Source of the DNA: Emydura subglobosa
Taxonomy: Eukaryota > Chordata > Testudines > Chelidae
NCBI GenBank assembly: GCA_007922225.1
Contig: ML679963.1
Span: 3,945,176 to 4,009,175 of the forward strand
DNA: 64,000 nucleotides
Reading direction: 5' to 3'
Shown: piece by piece, positions 48,396 to 60,115 of the stretch
Position numbering within the stretch: the stretch's first letter is position 1
Layout of the letters: each line of letters opens with the position of its first letter
Notes under the pieces: model-generated
Seen by the model: the letters and a program-made list of their open reading frames with translations, nothing else
Databases searched by the model: none
What the model was told of the DNA's origin: nothing
Made by a program: the position numbers and the translations under genes

Positions 48396-49299
48396 TATGG
48401 ATTCAGTTCTCATTCACCTGAAGGTTGCTTATGCTACTCTGGTTGTGTAAAGGAGCTTTACAGGGGGCATAAATTATGTTTACACCTACTTAGGGCTCCT
48501 ACCTTAGCGTGGGCTACGTTGACCTCGATGTTAATGAGAACCAAGCCCTTTGGTTCCATATACCTAGCTAATATTCAGGTAGGGAAAATCAAAGCTCTGG
48601 GGCCATGAGGTTATTGACTCTTTTCCCTGGTGCTGAGGCAGCCTCTAGTAACCCATCTTTGTCACCGTTACCATCACACTGTGCATATACAAAGAGTGAG
48701 AGATTTTCCTGGGCCAAAACAATCTCAACCACATCTGGACTGAACACCCCAAAGCTGAGGGTGTTGGGGTCTGGGGCCCATCTGTGGCTATATCTCCACT
48801 GAAAAAAGGGGCTGTGTTATTTCCCTTGAGATCGCAGTCTTGAACTAGCTACTTCAGTGTAAAATCCTAGTGGAGACAAGATATTAGCTTTTACCGTTCT
48901 GTAGCTAGTCATGGCCAACTCTCTGCCCCACCCCTCAGCTGTCCTGGGGATGACCTCAACTAGCTAAATTGAGGCAAAAACTACGCTTTTGTCTCTGTGA
49001 GGCTCTTACATTGTTAGCATTCATTGTGCTTCTAGAGCCGTTTGCAGCCAAGGCTCTGGACCTGGCAAGATTTATTCACACGCTTATCTTTACACTCTGT
49101 GAGAATTCCACTCACAGTCAATGAGATCACTCAAGTATACGTCACAACAGGAGTGGGACCAAAGTGTCTAACAGACTGCATGTATGCCGTAGGCATAGAC
49201 TGTATGTATACATAGGCTTGGCAGAATTCCATTTTTTAAATAAGTTTGAAAGATAATATTGCTGTTTATTCTTAAGCGTTTTTCCGATTTTTTTATTGA

Positions 49300-49355
49300 T
49301 TTTAAATTTTCACAGCTATGTAAAGTTACGGGTTTTAAACATTTTTTTTAAATTG

Positions 49356-49392
<37 letters not shown>

Positions 49393-49395
49393 GTG
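49300..49395. repeat. Short tandem block around TTTAAATTTTCACAG
   Basis: TTTTAAATTTTCACAGCTAT (about 49299) and ATTTAAATTTTCACAGTTGC (about 49360) are repeated at about 60 bp, each followed by an AAA.TTA.GGG word. The surrounding tract 49210-50110 is AT-rich. Confidence 0.5.
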
Positions 49396-49914
49396 GGGTC
49401 AGACAATGGAGGGTCATATAATAATTATTTAATGAGGGTAGATATTGATAATCAAAAAGTTAAACAGCTGTTAAAACACAAATTGTTAACATCACATGTC
49501 AAAATATACAAAGTAAATATTCTTAAATCAAACTCTAATAAATTCTCAAGCAGCATTTTTCTTCCTTTGCCTATCTGTAAATTTTTATTATTATCAGTGG
49601 AAATATTTTTACGTCAGTTTGTGTGTATATGGTGAAATCAAACATTTACTGATAAAAACCTAATCCTTCCAAGCCCATGTATACAATAAGCACAATTATA
49701 CCTTACCCACCGTTAAAATGCAGCCTCCTCTGCGGTGTAACGCAGCAGCTTTTTATTGTTTTAACAGTGTAAAGCAACACCACATATCAGGAAGGACTGT
49801 CAGTGAAGAATACCAGACCACGTTGAAGTAATAGGAGAAATTTAAATAGGCAGAACACATTGCCTAAATTAAATAATGTGATGTTCAATAAAATAGATCA
49901 TATACTCAGTAAAT

Positions 49915-49992
49915 ACTAGAGCTGGTCAGATATTGGGTAAAATTATTCATCCAAAAATGTATTGAAGAAAAAATTCATCATTCATTGACTGT
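49915..49992. repeat. Fragment of the AT-rich GAGCTGG repeat
   Basis: CTAGAGCTGGTCAGATATTG, then ATTGAAGAAAAAATTCATC resembles the terminus seen at 21489. It is truncated. Confidence 0.45.
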
Positions 49993-50139
49993 AATATTCA
50001 GCCAGCTATAGTGCTGGTCTACTAATGCCAATAATCTTTGTTTAATAATACATTTGACAGGCAGCATTACTCATGAAAAGTATTATTAAAAATGTGAGCA
50101 GTTCTAATAAATAACATACTTTTAATGTATTATTTGTTA

Positions 50140-50350
50140 ATGTAGCACCAAGGAGCTTTTGTCATGGCCCAGAACCCCATTGGTCTTGCTCAGCCAGCGC
50201 TGTACATTACAACTGGTATTTATTAGGAGTGTTATGATAGTGCCTAGGACCCCAGGCATGGCCCAGAAGTCCACCGTGCAAGGTGCTGAATAAACACAGA
50301 ACAAAAAGAGAGTCCCTGCCCCAATGTGCTTACTATCTACATTTAAGACA
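50140..50350 (-). repeat. MIR/CORE-type SINE 3' halves, two adjacent
   Basis: A short copy (GCACCAAGGAGCTTTTGTCA, CCCAGAACCCCATTGG) is followed by a second (GTGCCTAGGACCCCAGGCAT, GAGTCCCTGCCCCAATGTGC) in the same orientation. Confidence 0.75.
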
Positions 50351-50499
50351 AGAGACGACAGATGCAGATGGAGGAGGGAGTACATTTCTGGAATATCTTT
50401 CACTTGAGGTTCTCAAAGTGCTTTACTGACAGTAATGGGGATATTCCTAAACCGTGGTCAGTGGGGCACTTGGGGGTGGCTTGTAGATTAATAACAACA

Positions 50500-50585
50500 C
50501 CTTGCCATTATATTATACATAGAGTCCAAAGTGCTTCACAAAGGAAGTCAATATCATTGTCCCCAGTATACTGGCTGGTCACATG
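50500..50585 (-). repeat. MIR-like SINE fragment
   Basis: TATTATACATAGAGTCCAAA, then GTGCTTCACAAAGGAAGTCA is the 3' part of a MIR-like copy. Confidence 0.55.
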
Positions 50586-50854
50586 ACACCGGCACCGCCT
50601 CCTTGTTTCCAGTTGGCAGATATCCTTCAAAGACAGCTAGACCTAACCTGAACACCTACTTCTCCATTTTAAGCACCTGCTGAAGTTGCCACAGGGACAC
50701 TGTAGGACTGCAACTGGGAAAGGATGTGTCCATACAGGCACTATCTAGTAAGATGTGGCTCATGCTGTGAAAATGTTTGAGACCCCCTATGTTAATGCAC
50801 TAAGTGCCGAAGTCTCTCCCCTCCTCCTCAAGCTTAAGTAGGTTGTTACACCCA

Positions 50855-50955
50855 TTATACAGTTGTACGTTCTGATTCAGAAGTGGTGATGAGTCCAAGG
50901 TTACATAGCAAGTCAGCGGTAGAGTCATGAATAGAACCCAGGAGTCCTGATTGAG
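50855..50955 (-). repeat. MIR-like SINE fragment
   Basis: ATGAGTCCAAGGTTACATAG, then AGTCAGCGGTAGAGTCATGA, then ATAGAACCCAGGAGTCCTGA. Confidence 0.8.
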
Positions 50956-50959
50956 TGGG

Positions 50960-52690
50960 AGGGAGAATAAAGTTTCATGAGCAAAGACTGTTCACTTGCT
51001 TTTTAGTTTTCTCCAGAGATTCTTCTTACAGTTACTAACCTGAAGAGCCAAAGACAAGAAGAAGTCCCTATTAAAAGCCATCAAACTAAAAAGGAGACTT
51101 GATGGAATATGCTTAATAACGGGGGAGGGGATTTTTTTATTTAAAGAACTTATAATGGCCAAGTCAAACTGTCTGACAGATGCTCTGCTACTGAAGGTTG
51201 TCATGGATCAGATTTTATAACCCACAGTATAAAAAAATCCATTGCATTGATTTCTTGTAATAAAATTCAAACAAGTATATTTGCATTACATCCGTTACCA
51301 AAGGGAAAGGGTAGGCCAGGAGCTGCAAACAGATCTGACTCACTCTCACTGCATTGAAATACCAGACTAATATACTTCTAGCATCTCATGTTTAAAAAGA
51401 TCTGATAGGCAGAGAAGGTGACACTTGCGCACTTAACGTACACATCCCAATCTGCAAATAACGTGGGTGCACTGAAGCCAGTCAAAGGGATGATGGTTGC
51501 TGATGTGAATTAAAGAAAGATCATGTTTCTACTGGGATAGGAGCTTTCTTCTCAACTTAATTTTCCCCCTGCGAAACCGTTAGCCTAAGTTCAAAGATAC
51601 AAACACTCCTGATACCCCCACAATAGATGGCTGTATCCGAAAGAGACTGTTGGAGGTACCCCATTCTGTTAGATCTATGTCCATCTCCATTGCAGCCTCT
51701 GCTGTCTTATTAACCCGCTTCTTACTGATGTGCTAATAACTGCATCCTCTGAGGTAATTGACTCAGCAGCCCTTATGATTAATAGCTTTAATTTCTGATG
51801 GAACCCAGAGGGAATTTGAAGAAATGATCATTTCTCCCCCCACCTCCTGGTCTTTTACAAAAGCCTGGATCGGGTTGCGCTAGCTGTCAGCCAGCAGGAT
51901 CCCTTCCACTCTGGTGAAGAGCGTACCTCTTCAGCAGTGACATGAGACGGCTTGCTTTTTGGAAGGGTGACTCTCTCCACCCGTTTGCTGTCTGTCAGTC
52001 ATGAGGAGTTGCTCAGGTGGGAATTCGGCTTTAGTGAGACTTGAGTTGGAATAGCTTTAATGGTTTAGCTTCATTCAACATTGGCAACCCAAATAACGAG
52101 GGCCTTCTGTCTATCCAACACAGATTCAAGTGCTGCGCCCGGTGCTAAATGCTATCTCATATCCGTTGCTCTCAGTACTGGAATAACTGAAGAATCAGTG
52201 TTGGTTCAATTTTTCCCCTTTACTGGTTAATGGAGTAACTGCTTTTAACTTAAAGTCTCTTAGATGCTGTCCTCTTAAGTTAAATATACGGGTTATGCAT
52301 TTTCAGCCTCTTGGGGATTAGTTGAGGGTTCCCAATTTAAAAACTTGCCATATGGAATTTCTGTTTTCAAAAGGGTTTTTTGCCTCACACTGTAACTGTC
52401 AGAGCCTGGATTTCTCAGCCTTCTGCAAAACAAAGAGCTGGCTGCGTTTTACTGGTAGGTTAGGTGTAACTATCCTTGGGCATTTGGGAAAGGGACGGAC
52501 TGAGGCCTGGATGGGGTTATCTGTTGGTCAGGGATAACTGGGTTTTGGCACTGAATGCGATGGCAGTAGGGCAGTGAATTTTAACAGATTTGGGATTATT
52601 ATGAAATCTGAGTTTCATAAGGAGTGCCCCAAACATGGGCTGAGCATATCTAGGGTTCCTATAAGGAGCTGTTACGACTAACGCTCTGGA
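50960..52690. other. DOC2B: Repeat-poor intronic tract
   Basis: No repeat, exon or structured RNA could be recognised. The block 51700-51850 is rich in TTAATTA/TTAAT-type words (TGTGCTAATAACTGCATC, TGATTAATAGCTTTAATTTC), which could be a conserved non-coding element, but there is no direct evidence for that. Confidence 0.3.
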
Positions 52691-52702
52691 TTGGCTCCTA
52701 TG

Positions 52703-53252
52703 CAGTGACGTACCTTGGCTCTTCGGCACCAGGGGGCCAATCCTGGTTTTTGCGCCCTCCCCTGCCCCCCAGTTGGTGGGAGCAGCAGTGAGGGAGGGGG
52801 CTGTCTGTGGGTCCGTTTCCCACTCTCCTCCAACTCCCTTCCCCACTGTGGTGGCAGTGGCGTACTAAGGGGGCCATATCCCCATGTGCTGGCCTGGGGG
52901 GGGGCACTGGCCGGGCCCTCCTTGGCAGAGCTGCCCCCCTGCTGACATCCCCAGTGGCCACACCGACCTGACCCCCTCTCCCTCGGTGGGGAGCAGGAGT
53001 GACAGGGGCCGGGCAGATGGCCCCGGGCCGCCCGGCGGGGGAGGGGACCCTATCTGACCCCTGTGCAGCCCAGATCCCCGTGGCTCCCTCCTTGCGCCCA
53101 GCGCAGGGGTGGAGAGGCTGGATCAGCACGGCCTCTGGGTATGTGAGTGTGGAGGGTGGGGGTTCCTCCGCGGAGGACCCGACCGGCATCTCCCCCCAGG
53201 CTAGCACCCGGGGGCATGGCCCCTTCCCGCCCCCCTCCTCAGTACGCCACTG
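52703..53252. mobile_element. 550-bp GC-rich hAT-like element
   Basis: The left end is CAGTGACGTACCTTGG. The right end, reverse-complemented, is CAGTGGCGTACTGAGGAGG. Flanks GCTCCTAT (52694-52701) and GCTTCTAA (53253-53260) could be an 8-bp target duplication (6 of 8). A second left terminus, CAGTGGCGTACTAAGGGGG, sits inside at 52855, so either one element nested in another or the end was duplicated. The DNA is strongly GC- and CpG-rich but codes for nothing recognisable. Confidence 0.7.
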
Positions 53253-53574
53253 GCTTCTAATTGTCAAAAGCTAGTCTGTGCTAAAATATCCTTTGTGTAT
53301 TTGTTGTCACCCCCAGGCGCTCTCCAGCTTCTTTGTCTGCTCCCCTGTTCTCTGGTTTTTAGTTACGAGCTCTTGGAGGCCGGGATTATGATTTGTGATA
53401 CACTTGCACTGTGCTTGGAATAGTGGGCCTCCAGCCTCCCCGTGATATTCCCAGCAACGGTAACATCTCTTATCTAACAAATACTTGAGCTCATAAAGCT
53501 AAAAGAGCTCGCAGATGTTAAATGCTTCCTTCTGTGCACGTCTAGTTCCTTTCCCATCCTCTCATACACCTAGT

Positions 53575-53740
53575 CAGAAACAATCTCTGCCCTGAAGTGC
53601 TTGCTAGGTAGACAGGACAGGGGGGTTGTTATTCTGCCTGTTATACTGAGGTACAGAGAGCGAGGTGATGTAACTCAACTGAAGTCGTGCCGGAAGTCTG
53701 TGGTCGAGCTCAGAACTGGTCTGCATCAAGGACTGCAGCG
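53575..53740 (-). repeat. MIR/CORE-type SINE fragment
   Basis: AATCTCTGCCCTGAAGTGCT, TTATACTGAGGTACAGAGAG and AGTCGTGCCGGAAGTCTGTG, diverged. Confidence 0.65.
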
Positions 53741-54939
53741 TGTTAACATTGTGCAGCTTAAGAGGCGTTACAACACAGCATCCTTTCACCGCGTTTACCG
53801 GCCCTGATTCTGCCTGGTTCTTGCTGGAGACAGAACTATATATGACCTATGACCAGTTGTGCCTCCCCCACGCCCGCCCCCCAACCCTGCTATAAGAAAG
53901 TCTGCACAGCCTTTGTCAGGAGCCCTGAGCTCATACAGCGTGGAGCGTGGACCCTTGACCTAAGTCAACATCTATCAGTTTTGAAAAGCATCACTATTTA
54001 AGATGCTGCAAGGGAAAACGGTGCTCCCATGCAGCAAGTATTTATTATTCCACTGGCTTCTCTCCTGACACAGAGAGTTGTCTCTGCAAAGTAATGAAGA
54101 CACGACTCATTAGCTGCCAGCGCAGGAAAGGCATTTATAGATTTAGCAGGGGGACGAAAATTCGGTGAGCACCACCAAAGCTCTGTTAGCCGATTATTGC
54201 TGTTCTGTGCAATCAGCCAGCCCCTCTCTTTGTTTGCTGTTCAGAGAGCCATGTAGCTGGAGGCACCTAATTTATGGAGAATGATCAGCAGGGTTGGAAC
54301 GTATTTGGGGTACGGTTGGCTGTCTCCAACATTAAACTGGGTTTATCCTTCGTTTGAATGCTCTGTCTTACTCACTCTGAACTCCAGGCCCCAAGAGGAC
54401 ATCCTCACCTCACTCCCCACAGGCTGTTCTGGGAATGCAAGAAGGTGGAAAGGTTCAGCAGAAAGAAAAACCCAATCATGTCAGAAAGGGCTTTTCCTGG
54501 AAGGTCTGGTACAAGAAAGCAAAACCATAAGCAGAAAGGAAACTGATAGACTCCTCAGCTCAGGTGCAGGCCAGTCCTGTGGGCCTGGCTGTGAAGGCCT
54601 GTCATCCCAAAGGCATTCCCCCTGCCTTGTTTTGCCGGCAGCCCTCGAGAATATGAGAATGTGAGCAGTGTGTGACATTTCTCCTGTCCCAGTCCCCACC
54701 CCGACTAGGATCCTTGGAGGTACTCTGCCTGCTTTACCTCTGCTTCATGACTTGTTAAACTGCTTTGCCAGTGTGAATTGTAACTGCACTGGGATAATAC
54801 TGGGGCAAACCCTGTCTGTCCGCCCTGCCACCCCAGCTTTGGAAAGCACTAATCACTGGGAGTTAAGCAGGGAGGCCTGTTACTTCAGCGTCTGCAGTTT
54901 GAAACAATCCATTTGTTAGTTAACTGGCTGGAGCCCTAA

Positions 54940-55700
54940 TAGAAGTTTATAGCTGGAAAGACGTGCTGTCAGCAGACTCCTTGTATTAGCTGGAGGAAAG
55001 TGGATTAATTTAAGCCAATCTGCAGTCTCTGTTCAACTAGGCTGACTTCATTAATGGCTGTGGGTTTACTCTGGATTCACACTGGTATAAGTGAGATGGG
55101 GATCCAGTCTGTTGTCATTTTAGCATCAGTAGCCTGGGCGGTGAAGATCTCTCCAAAGCAACATATTAGGAGCTGGGCTTCTGCAGACTTCATTAAAGTT
55201 TAATAAAACTCAATCTAGTGTGGAATGAAATCACATTTCTCCTACCCCTGGCGTCTGAAGACAGTTTAATAAGAGCCCTCTCTGGCAACATTGAACGGCC
55301 AGCCTGGCTCTTGGCTCAGAAGAATTTTATTTTAGCCACAAATGATTTTGATATTTTAATAGAAAAAAGGTAACAAAGTGAAAGGCCTGGGCCCTGAGCC
55401 ACGCTGTTTGCTCTTTAGATAACCCAGAGGACTGTCTCGGCTCGCAATGATTCTTATCAAGTGATTTGCGTCATTAACCACCCTGGTGGATGTCCACTAT
55501 CAAGTGCATTTTACTGCTTTCTTGCCTTCTTGTCCATTTTTCTTCATTAGAACGCTTTTAATGAGGCCACTTCTGCAAAGGTATTGTCCCAGCTTGATAA
55601 CCTGTCACCATTGTCTGAGAAATCACTCTACACAGCCGAAGCTTCTAGTGGAAAGGAGCATCTTAGATCTCTAACCAGTCAGCCACTAATGTTTGATGGA
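54940..55700. other. DOC2B: Repeat-poor tract, candidate regulatory DNA
   Basis: The tract lacks recognisable repeats apart from a short CTGGATTCACACTGGTATAA word. It is dense in homeodomain-like TAAT words and has GGATTAATTTAAGCCAATCT and TGATTTGCGTCATTAACCAC. This fits the look of conserved intronic enhancers but is only an impression; an alignment is needed. Confidence 0.25.
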
Positions 55701-55834
55701 ACTTGGAAATAGCTGGGAAATAAAGACCTTGCAGGTACCAGGGGCTTCTGAGTTGTGGTCTCTTTAGGGTTATCTTGTAGGAAGATGTTAGGGGGAAAGT
55801 AGGGGGAAGGGAAGCAGATTATCCCACAGCTATT

Positions 55835-55950
55835 ATTTTGGAGTCTTCCACCTCTCTCTGAAGCATCTGGTGCTGGCTTCTGTCAGAGACAGGACACTGG
55901 ACTAGTTGGACCTTGGGTCTAATCCAGTCTAGCCATTCCTATGTTCTCTG
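55835..55950 (+). mobile_element. CR1 3' terminal fragment
   Basis: CTCTGAAGCATCTGGTGCTG, GACAGGACACTGGACTAGTT and CCATTCCTATGTTC follow the 3' end of a common sauropsid CR1 family. The copy is short and diverged. Confidence 0.7.
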
Positions 55951-56378
55951 TGGCTATGTTGCCCATCTCTAAAACAGATATAATAAGCAGGCACCGAGTT
56001 GTGGTTATCAAGATGTGTTGACCTGAGAGATAGTTATTGACTGAGACCTGGTCAGTATTTTCTTCGAAGGATGAAAACCCTGATGTTCAGTGAGTCCTGA
56101 AATCAGAGCATGGATTGTGACATGCGTTCTGTGTGCCTGCATCAGGAGTCCCTGAAAGCCTCTCCTGTGCAGCCATGAATTTTAAACGCGTAACAGGGTT
56201 TTGGTTTGGAAAAGAAATCCGAGAGAAACATTAACAAAGGCAGCTCAGGTCCCAGGTCCGGCGAGAGCATTACTTCTTACGAACCAGTGAGGAATTGAGA
56301 TTCACATAGGCCGTCTGATTAGCTCACCGGGGTAAATACTAGTTGTATGCAGCGGTGTTGTAGCCTGGTTGGTCCCAG

Positions 56379-56552
56379 GATATTAGAGAGACAAGGTGGC
56401 TGAGTTCATATCTGTTATTGGACCAGCTTCTGTTGGGGAGAGACAAGCTTTCAGGCATATACAGAATTCTTCTTCAGGTTTGAAAGTTTGTCTCACTCAC
56501 CGACAGAAGTTGGTCCAGTAACAGATCTGACCTCACTCACCTTGTCTTTCTG
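56379..56552. repeat. Long fold-back element, arms about 72 bp
   Basis: The left arm 56379-56453 (GATATTAGAGAGACAAGGTG ... GAGAGACAAGCTTTC) is the imperfect reverse complement of the right arm 56482-56552 (GAAAGTTTGTCTCACTCACC ... CTTGTCTTTCTGG). The loop is about 28 bp. It is a remnant of a widespread sauropsid repeat whose class I cannot name with certainty. Confidence 0.75.
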
Positions 56553-57764
56553 GTTTTCACATAAACAGTCCTACTCTGAATCTCTCTGATGTTGGAAACA
56601 GCTACATCTCCTCCTCTCAGTAGTGTCTCTCTAGCACTGAAGCAAGCCTGGCTCAGTCTGTGTGTATTGAATGTGGGTGCTGTTGTGTGTCTTTCCTCAT
56701 CTAAGCAACCGTTGATGCCTTGCGGTTAAGATGAATTGGCCTGGGTGTCCTGACAGATGGGGCTGGCTAGGGGTGGGGGTTTCACTGGATTCTGCAGCGA
56801 TGAAAGGCTTTTGGAAATGGGGCTAATGGCAGCTGGATTGAGATGAAAGGGCTCTGCATTGATCTCCTGCATCCTCTGACAGCCACAGGCTGCATGAAGT
56901 AGAAAGGAGCCTGGAGATTACAGCACCAAAATGCTTATCCAATATCCCACCCATCCCTGCTGGGCATGACTGGGTGGGGTACCCCAGCTGGGTGTAGCTC
57001 CCTGCACCTTTCCTTCCCCTTTCATCTTCCCCCCAGCCACAACTGTGATTCAAGTCACCTACATATACTCCTGTGCTTTTCCTGGCTAGACCCCGGACTC
57101 AGCAGGTTGGAGTGATGGGGAGAGCGAGGTGTGGGGTTGGATTTCTCTGCCCCTAGTGGAGTTTGTCCCCTGCTCTGCATTCCTGTTAACATCCCCTGTT
57201 CACACGCAGGCGCAGGCCGTTAGGGACTGACTTGTAACTCTGCTTCCTGCACATACAGCCAGGAGCACTGGATGCACCAGCTGCAATGTACTGGGGAGGA
57301 TGTCCCAGGCAAGGGCTCCATTTCCCTGGCCAACCCCCGGGTGTCAGCAAGGTGCAAAGTACACAGGCTGGGATTTTCAGAGAGGACTAAAGGAGCGAGG
57401 TATCCAAAGGCAATGAGATTTTCATTCCCTAGATGCCCTCTTCCCACTCCATGCTGGGTTCATCTGTCATGCAGCTGAGCCCAGTGTGTGTGTATTTGGA
57501 GGAGTGGGGGAGGTGATTCGCAGGCCACCACAGAGAATGCTCCAGCAACTCCAGCTGGTGACAGATGGCCCAGCTGGGCTGTACCAGGAAGCAGTCCTGT
57601 GCTGACGGCAGGAGGATTAGGGAACCCAAATGGTTTTCTTCTGTCTCTCGTGTCTCTGAGGCGATGGTGGGAAGATAAGTCCCTACCTGGGAGGCTACTG
57701 TGTTGGAAAGCTGAGCGCTAGCCTGCAGAGGGAGTACCAGCTTCACAGGGATAGCAGTAACTGG

Positions 57765-57832
57765 GAAAAGTTAGCATTTATACAGAGCTTTGCAGCTCCA
57801 AAGCACTCTGCAACGAGAAACTAATCACTAAA
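57765..57832 (-). repeat. MIR-like SINE fragment
   Basis: CATTTATACAGAGCTTTGCA, then CCAAAGCACTCTGCAACG. Confidence 0.5.
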
Positions 57833-58639
57833 GTCTCTGCCACGTTAACTCTTCAGAGTATGAAATAAGCAAACAACCCCCCCACCAAGGTTAGATATGT
57901 AACAAATCCCGGCTTTCGTCCCAGGTATCACTTCTCGGCACATCAGGATCACTCCGAATCTCACCGCAGACTCCAGTAGGGCTAGAATGCAGATCCAGAA
58001 TTACAGTCCCCATCACTTGAACTCCAGGAGATTCCCCACTAGGTGCTAGCAGTACAGGGTCTGTGACAAACAGCTGAGCAATTCTGTTTCCATCCAGTAG
58101 AGGATGGTGTTGCCCATACATGCTAGGCAGTTCATTCCCTTATTCTTTATGGGCTTGGGAGCTTCTGGCCGTGTTTTCTGGTTTTAGTCAATGGCTGAGG
58201 GAAGTGCACTTTCACGAGAGGTCAGCTATAATAATTGCATAAAGGACGTACATAGTAATGAAGTTACTCTGTTAATCTGCTGCCAGGCAAAGAAGAGAGG
58301 TCTGGGAAGCTTACTGGGCTCCTGCTTAATGACAGAAGCAACCAATTAGCACACGAAGAAGGGGAGGGTTAAAAGAAGGGCCGGGCCGCAGGACCCCAGG
58401 GCCCATTAAAACAGCGACAGACAGTGCCTGCCTAGCCCCTAGCTAGATGTGACCTTTTATCTTGCAATTGAAATGACTCCCCCAACTGTTCCAGGAGGAA
58501 TAGCATCATGGAGGGCTGTGATTATGTTGCATTAAGGGCCAATTCTGTGCTCCCTGCCTGCTGTCCCAGAAAGGGGCAAAAAGGGACCAAGACATGCGCC
58601 TTGGTGACTTACATCGTCTCTACGTACATGCTTAGGCTC

Positions 58640-58832
58640 AAGGGAAGGATGGCCAAGTGATTAGGGCACAGGCTGAGACCTGGGTTCAATTCCATGCACT
58701 GCTACAGACTTCCAGTGTGGCCATGGGCATGTCACTTAGCCTGTCTGTGCCAACTGTACAATGGGGGTAAGAGCCCTGCCTCTCGGCATTGAGAGGATAA
58801 ATCCATTAAACAGTGTGAAGTGCCCAGGTGCC
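58640..58832 (+). repeat. MIR-like SINE, full length
   Basis: Head ATGGCCAAGTGATTAGGGCA, then CTGGGTTCAATTCCATGCAC, CATGGGCATGTCACTTAGCC, ACTGTACAATGGGGGTAAGA and AGTGTGAAGTGCCCAGG. Confidence 0.85.
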
Positions 58833-59979
58833 ATGGTGATGTGGGTCAGAAGATAGATAGAAGCAGCAGAGCAGGGAAAGGTGCAAGGAGCCACATCCAG
58901 GTAAAGCCAACCAGAATGTTTGAGACTGAGCAATCCCAGTACAGAGCCTGAGTGGGAAGACAGAGGCTGGTGAGCTAGCATGGCATGAGGCAAAGAGGAG
59001 GATTGGGGGCCTGGTTAATCTGGGGACCTTCTTCATGGTTCCCTTGGGGCCGTTCCCTTGGCATTAACCTCGACAAATTCTTTCCAAGTTCAGGTTTATT
59101 CTAAATGGGAAGTGGTAGAGGGGCTGGGGTGGGGGGAAATCTGGACCCTGCTGGGTTTGTGCTGGAGTCTGTTAGCAATTTGCACCCCAGAGCGGAGTAC
59201 AGAAAAGGCACCAATATGTCAAACCAATCTCTGGTGCTTTCATTAGTTACTAAGACAGGCTCTGGAATTGTTAGCACGCACAGTTATTAGCACTGTTGCT
59301 GCCGTGATCATTATACTGGTCACTTTTTTTTAATTTTTCTTCCCTGTAGAAAAAAAAAAAATGAATCCACCATGCATGAAGTGCTCATGTAACATTTAAA
59401 TTACTCCAATTATGTTGCTTTTGGCCCCAATTCCTCATGGAAAACAACACTGAGCCACTGTAATTAAAATAGACGTGACAGTCTTATCACATCAGCCCTC
59501 CCCACGACTCGGAGCCTTGGGAGTTTGTTCTCATCCCTCCTCGCCTACACACAGTGAGCGCGTGCTCTAAAGACGGAAGGAGAGGAGCTGCAAGGTCCAC
59601 ATGTATTGGCAGCCCAGGTAGGATGTCTTGGGTGAAGACAGAAACCTGGCTGCGTTGTCAGGATTTTACACATGTGCTTTGCAGACCGTCTGCATTGGCT
59701 GAGCATAGCCAGACTATGGTGATGAAAGCCTGGTGTTAATGGGACAGCTGCAGGGGTTGTGGAAGCAACGTGGATTGCAGACATGGTTAAAGTAAACAGG
59801 GGCATTAAGCACTCAACTCCAAAGTAAAGGGCTGACACCCAGACCACCTGGCATGGCCCCGTGACCCCGAGGGGAGAGTGGAGCTAATGGAGTTTACTGG
59901 ATTTCAGACTTGGGAGCTGGAACCAAATTGGTGTGTGGGTGTGAGCAGCAGTGTGTGCCTGCTGCTGATAGTCTGTTGC

Positions 59980-60115
59980 TTGATCTACACTTAAAGGTAG
60001 GATTGCATAGCTACGCGGTCAGGGGTGTGGCAAAACCTGACCGACCTGGCTATGCCAGCAAATCCCAGTGTAGACACAGCCGTGTTGGCGGGAGAGGGTT
60101 TCTGTCCGAATAGCT
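59980..60115. mobile_element. MITE fragment (TAGCTA/CCGACC type)
   Basis: GCATAGCTACGCGGTCAGGG is inverted against CCTGACCGACCTGGCTATGC. CCCAGTGTAGACACAGCCGT follows, then a GGCGGGAGAGGGTTTCTGTC end. This belongs to the GTGTAGAC-type elements. Confidence 0.6.

Noticed and set aside
48785..49020. Possible MITE beginning GTGGCTATATCTCCACTGAA
   Set aside because: A matching inverted end could not be identified with confidence.
52703..53252. CpG-rich block as a promoter or DOC2B exon 1
   Set aside because: It lies downstream of exons encoding C2A, has transposon-like inverted ends, and no frame resembles the DOC2B N-terminus.
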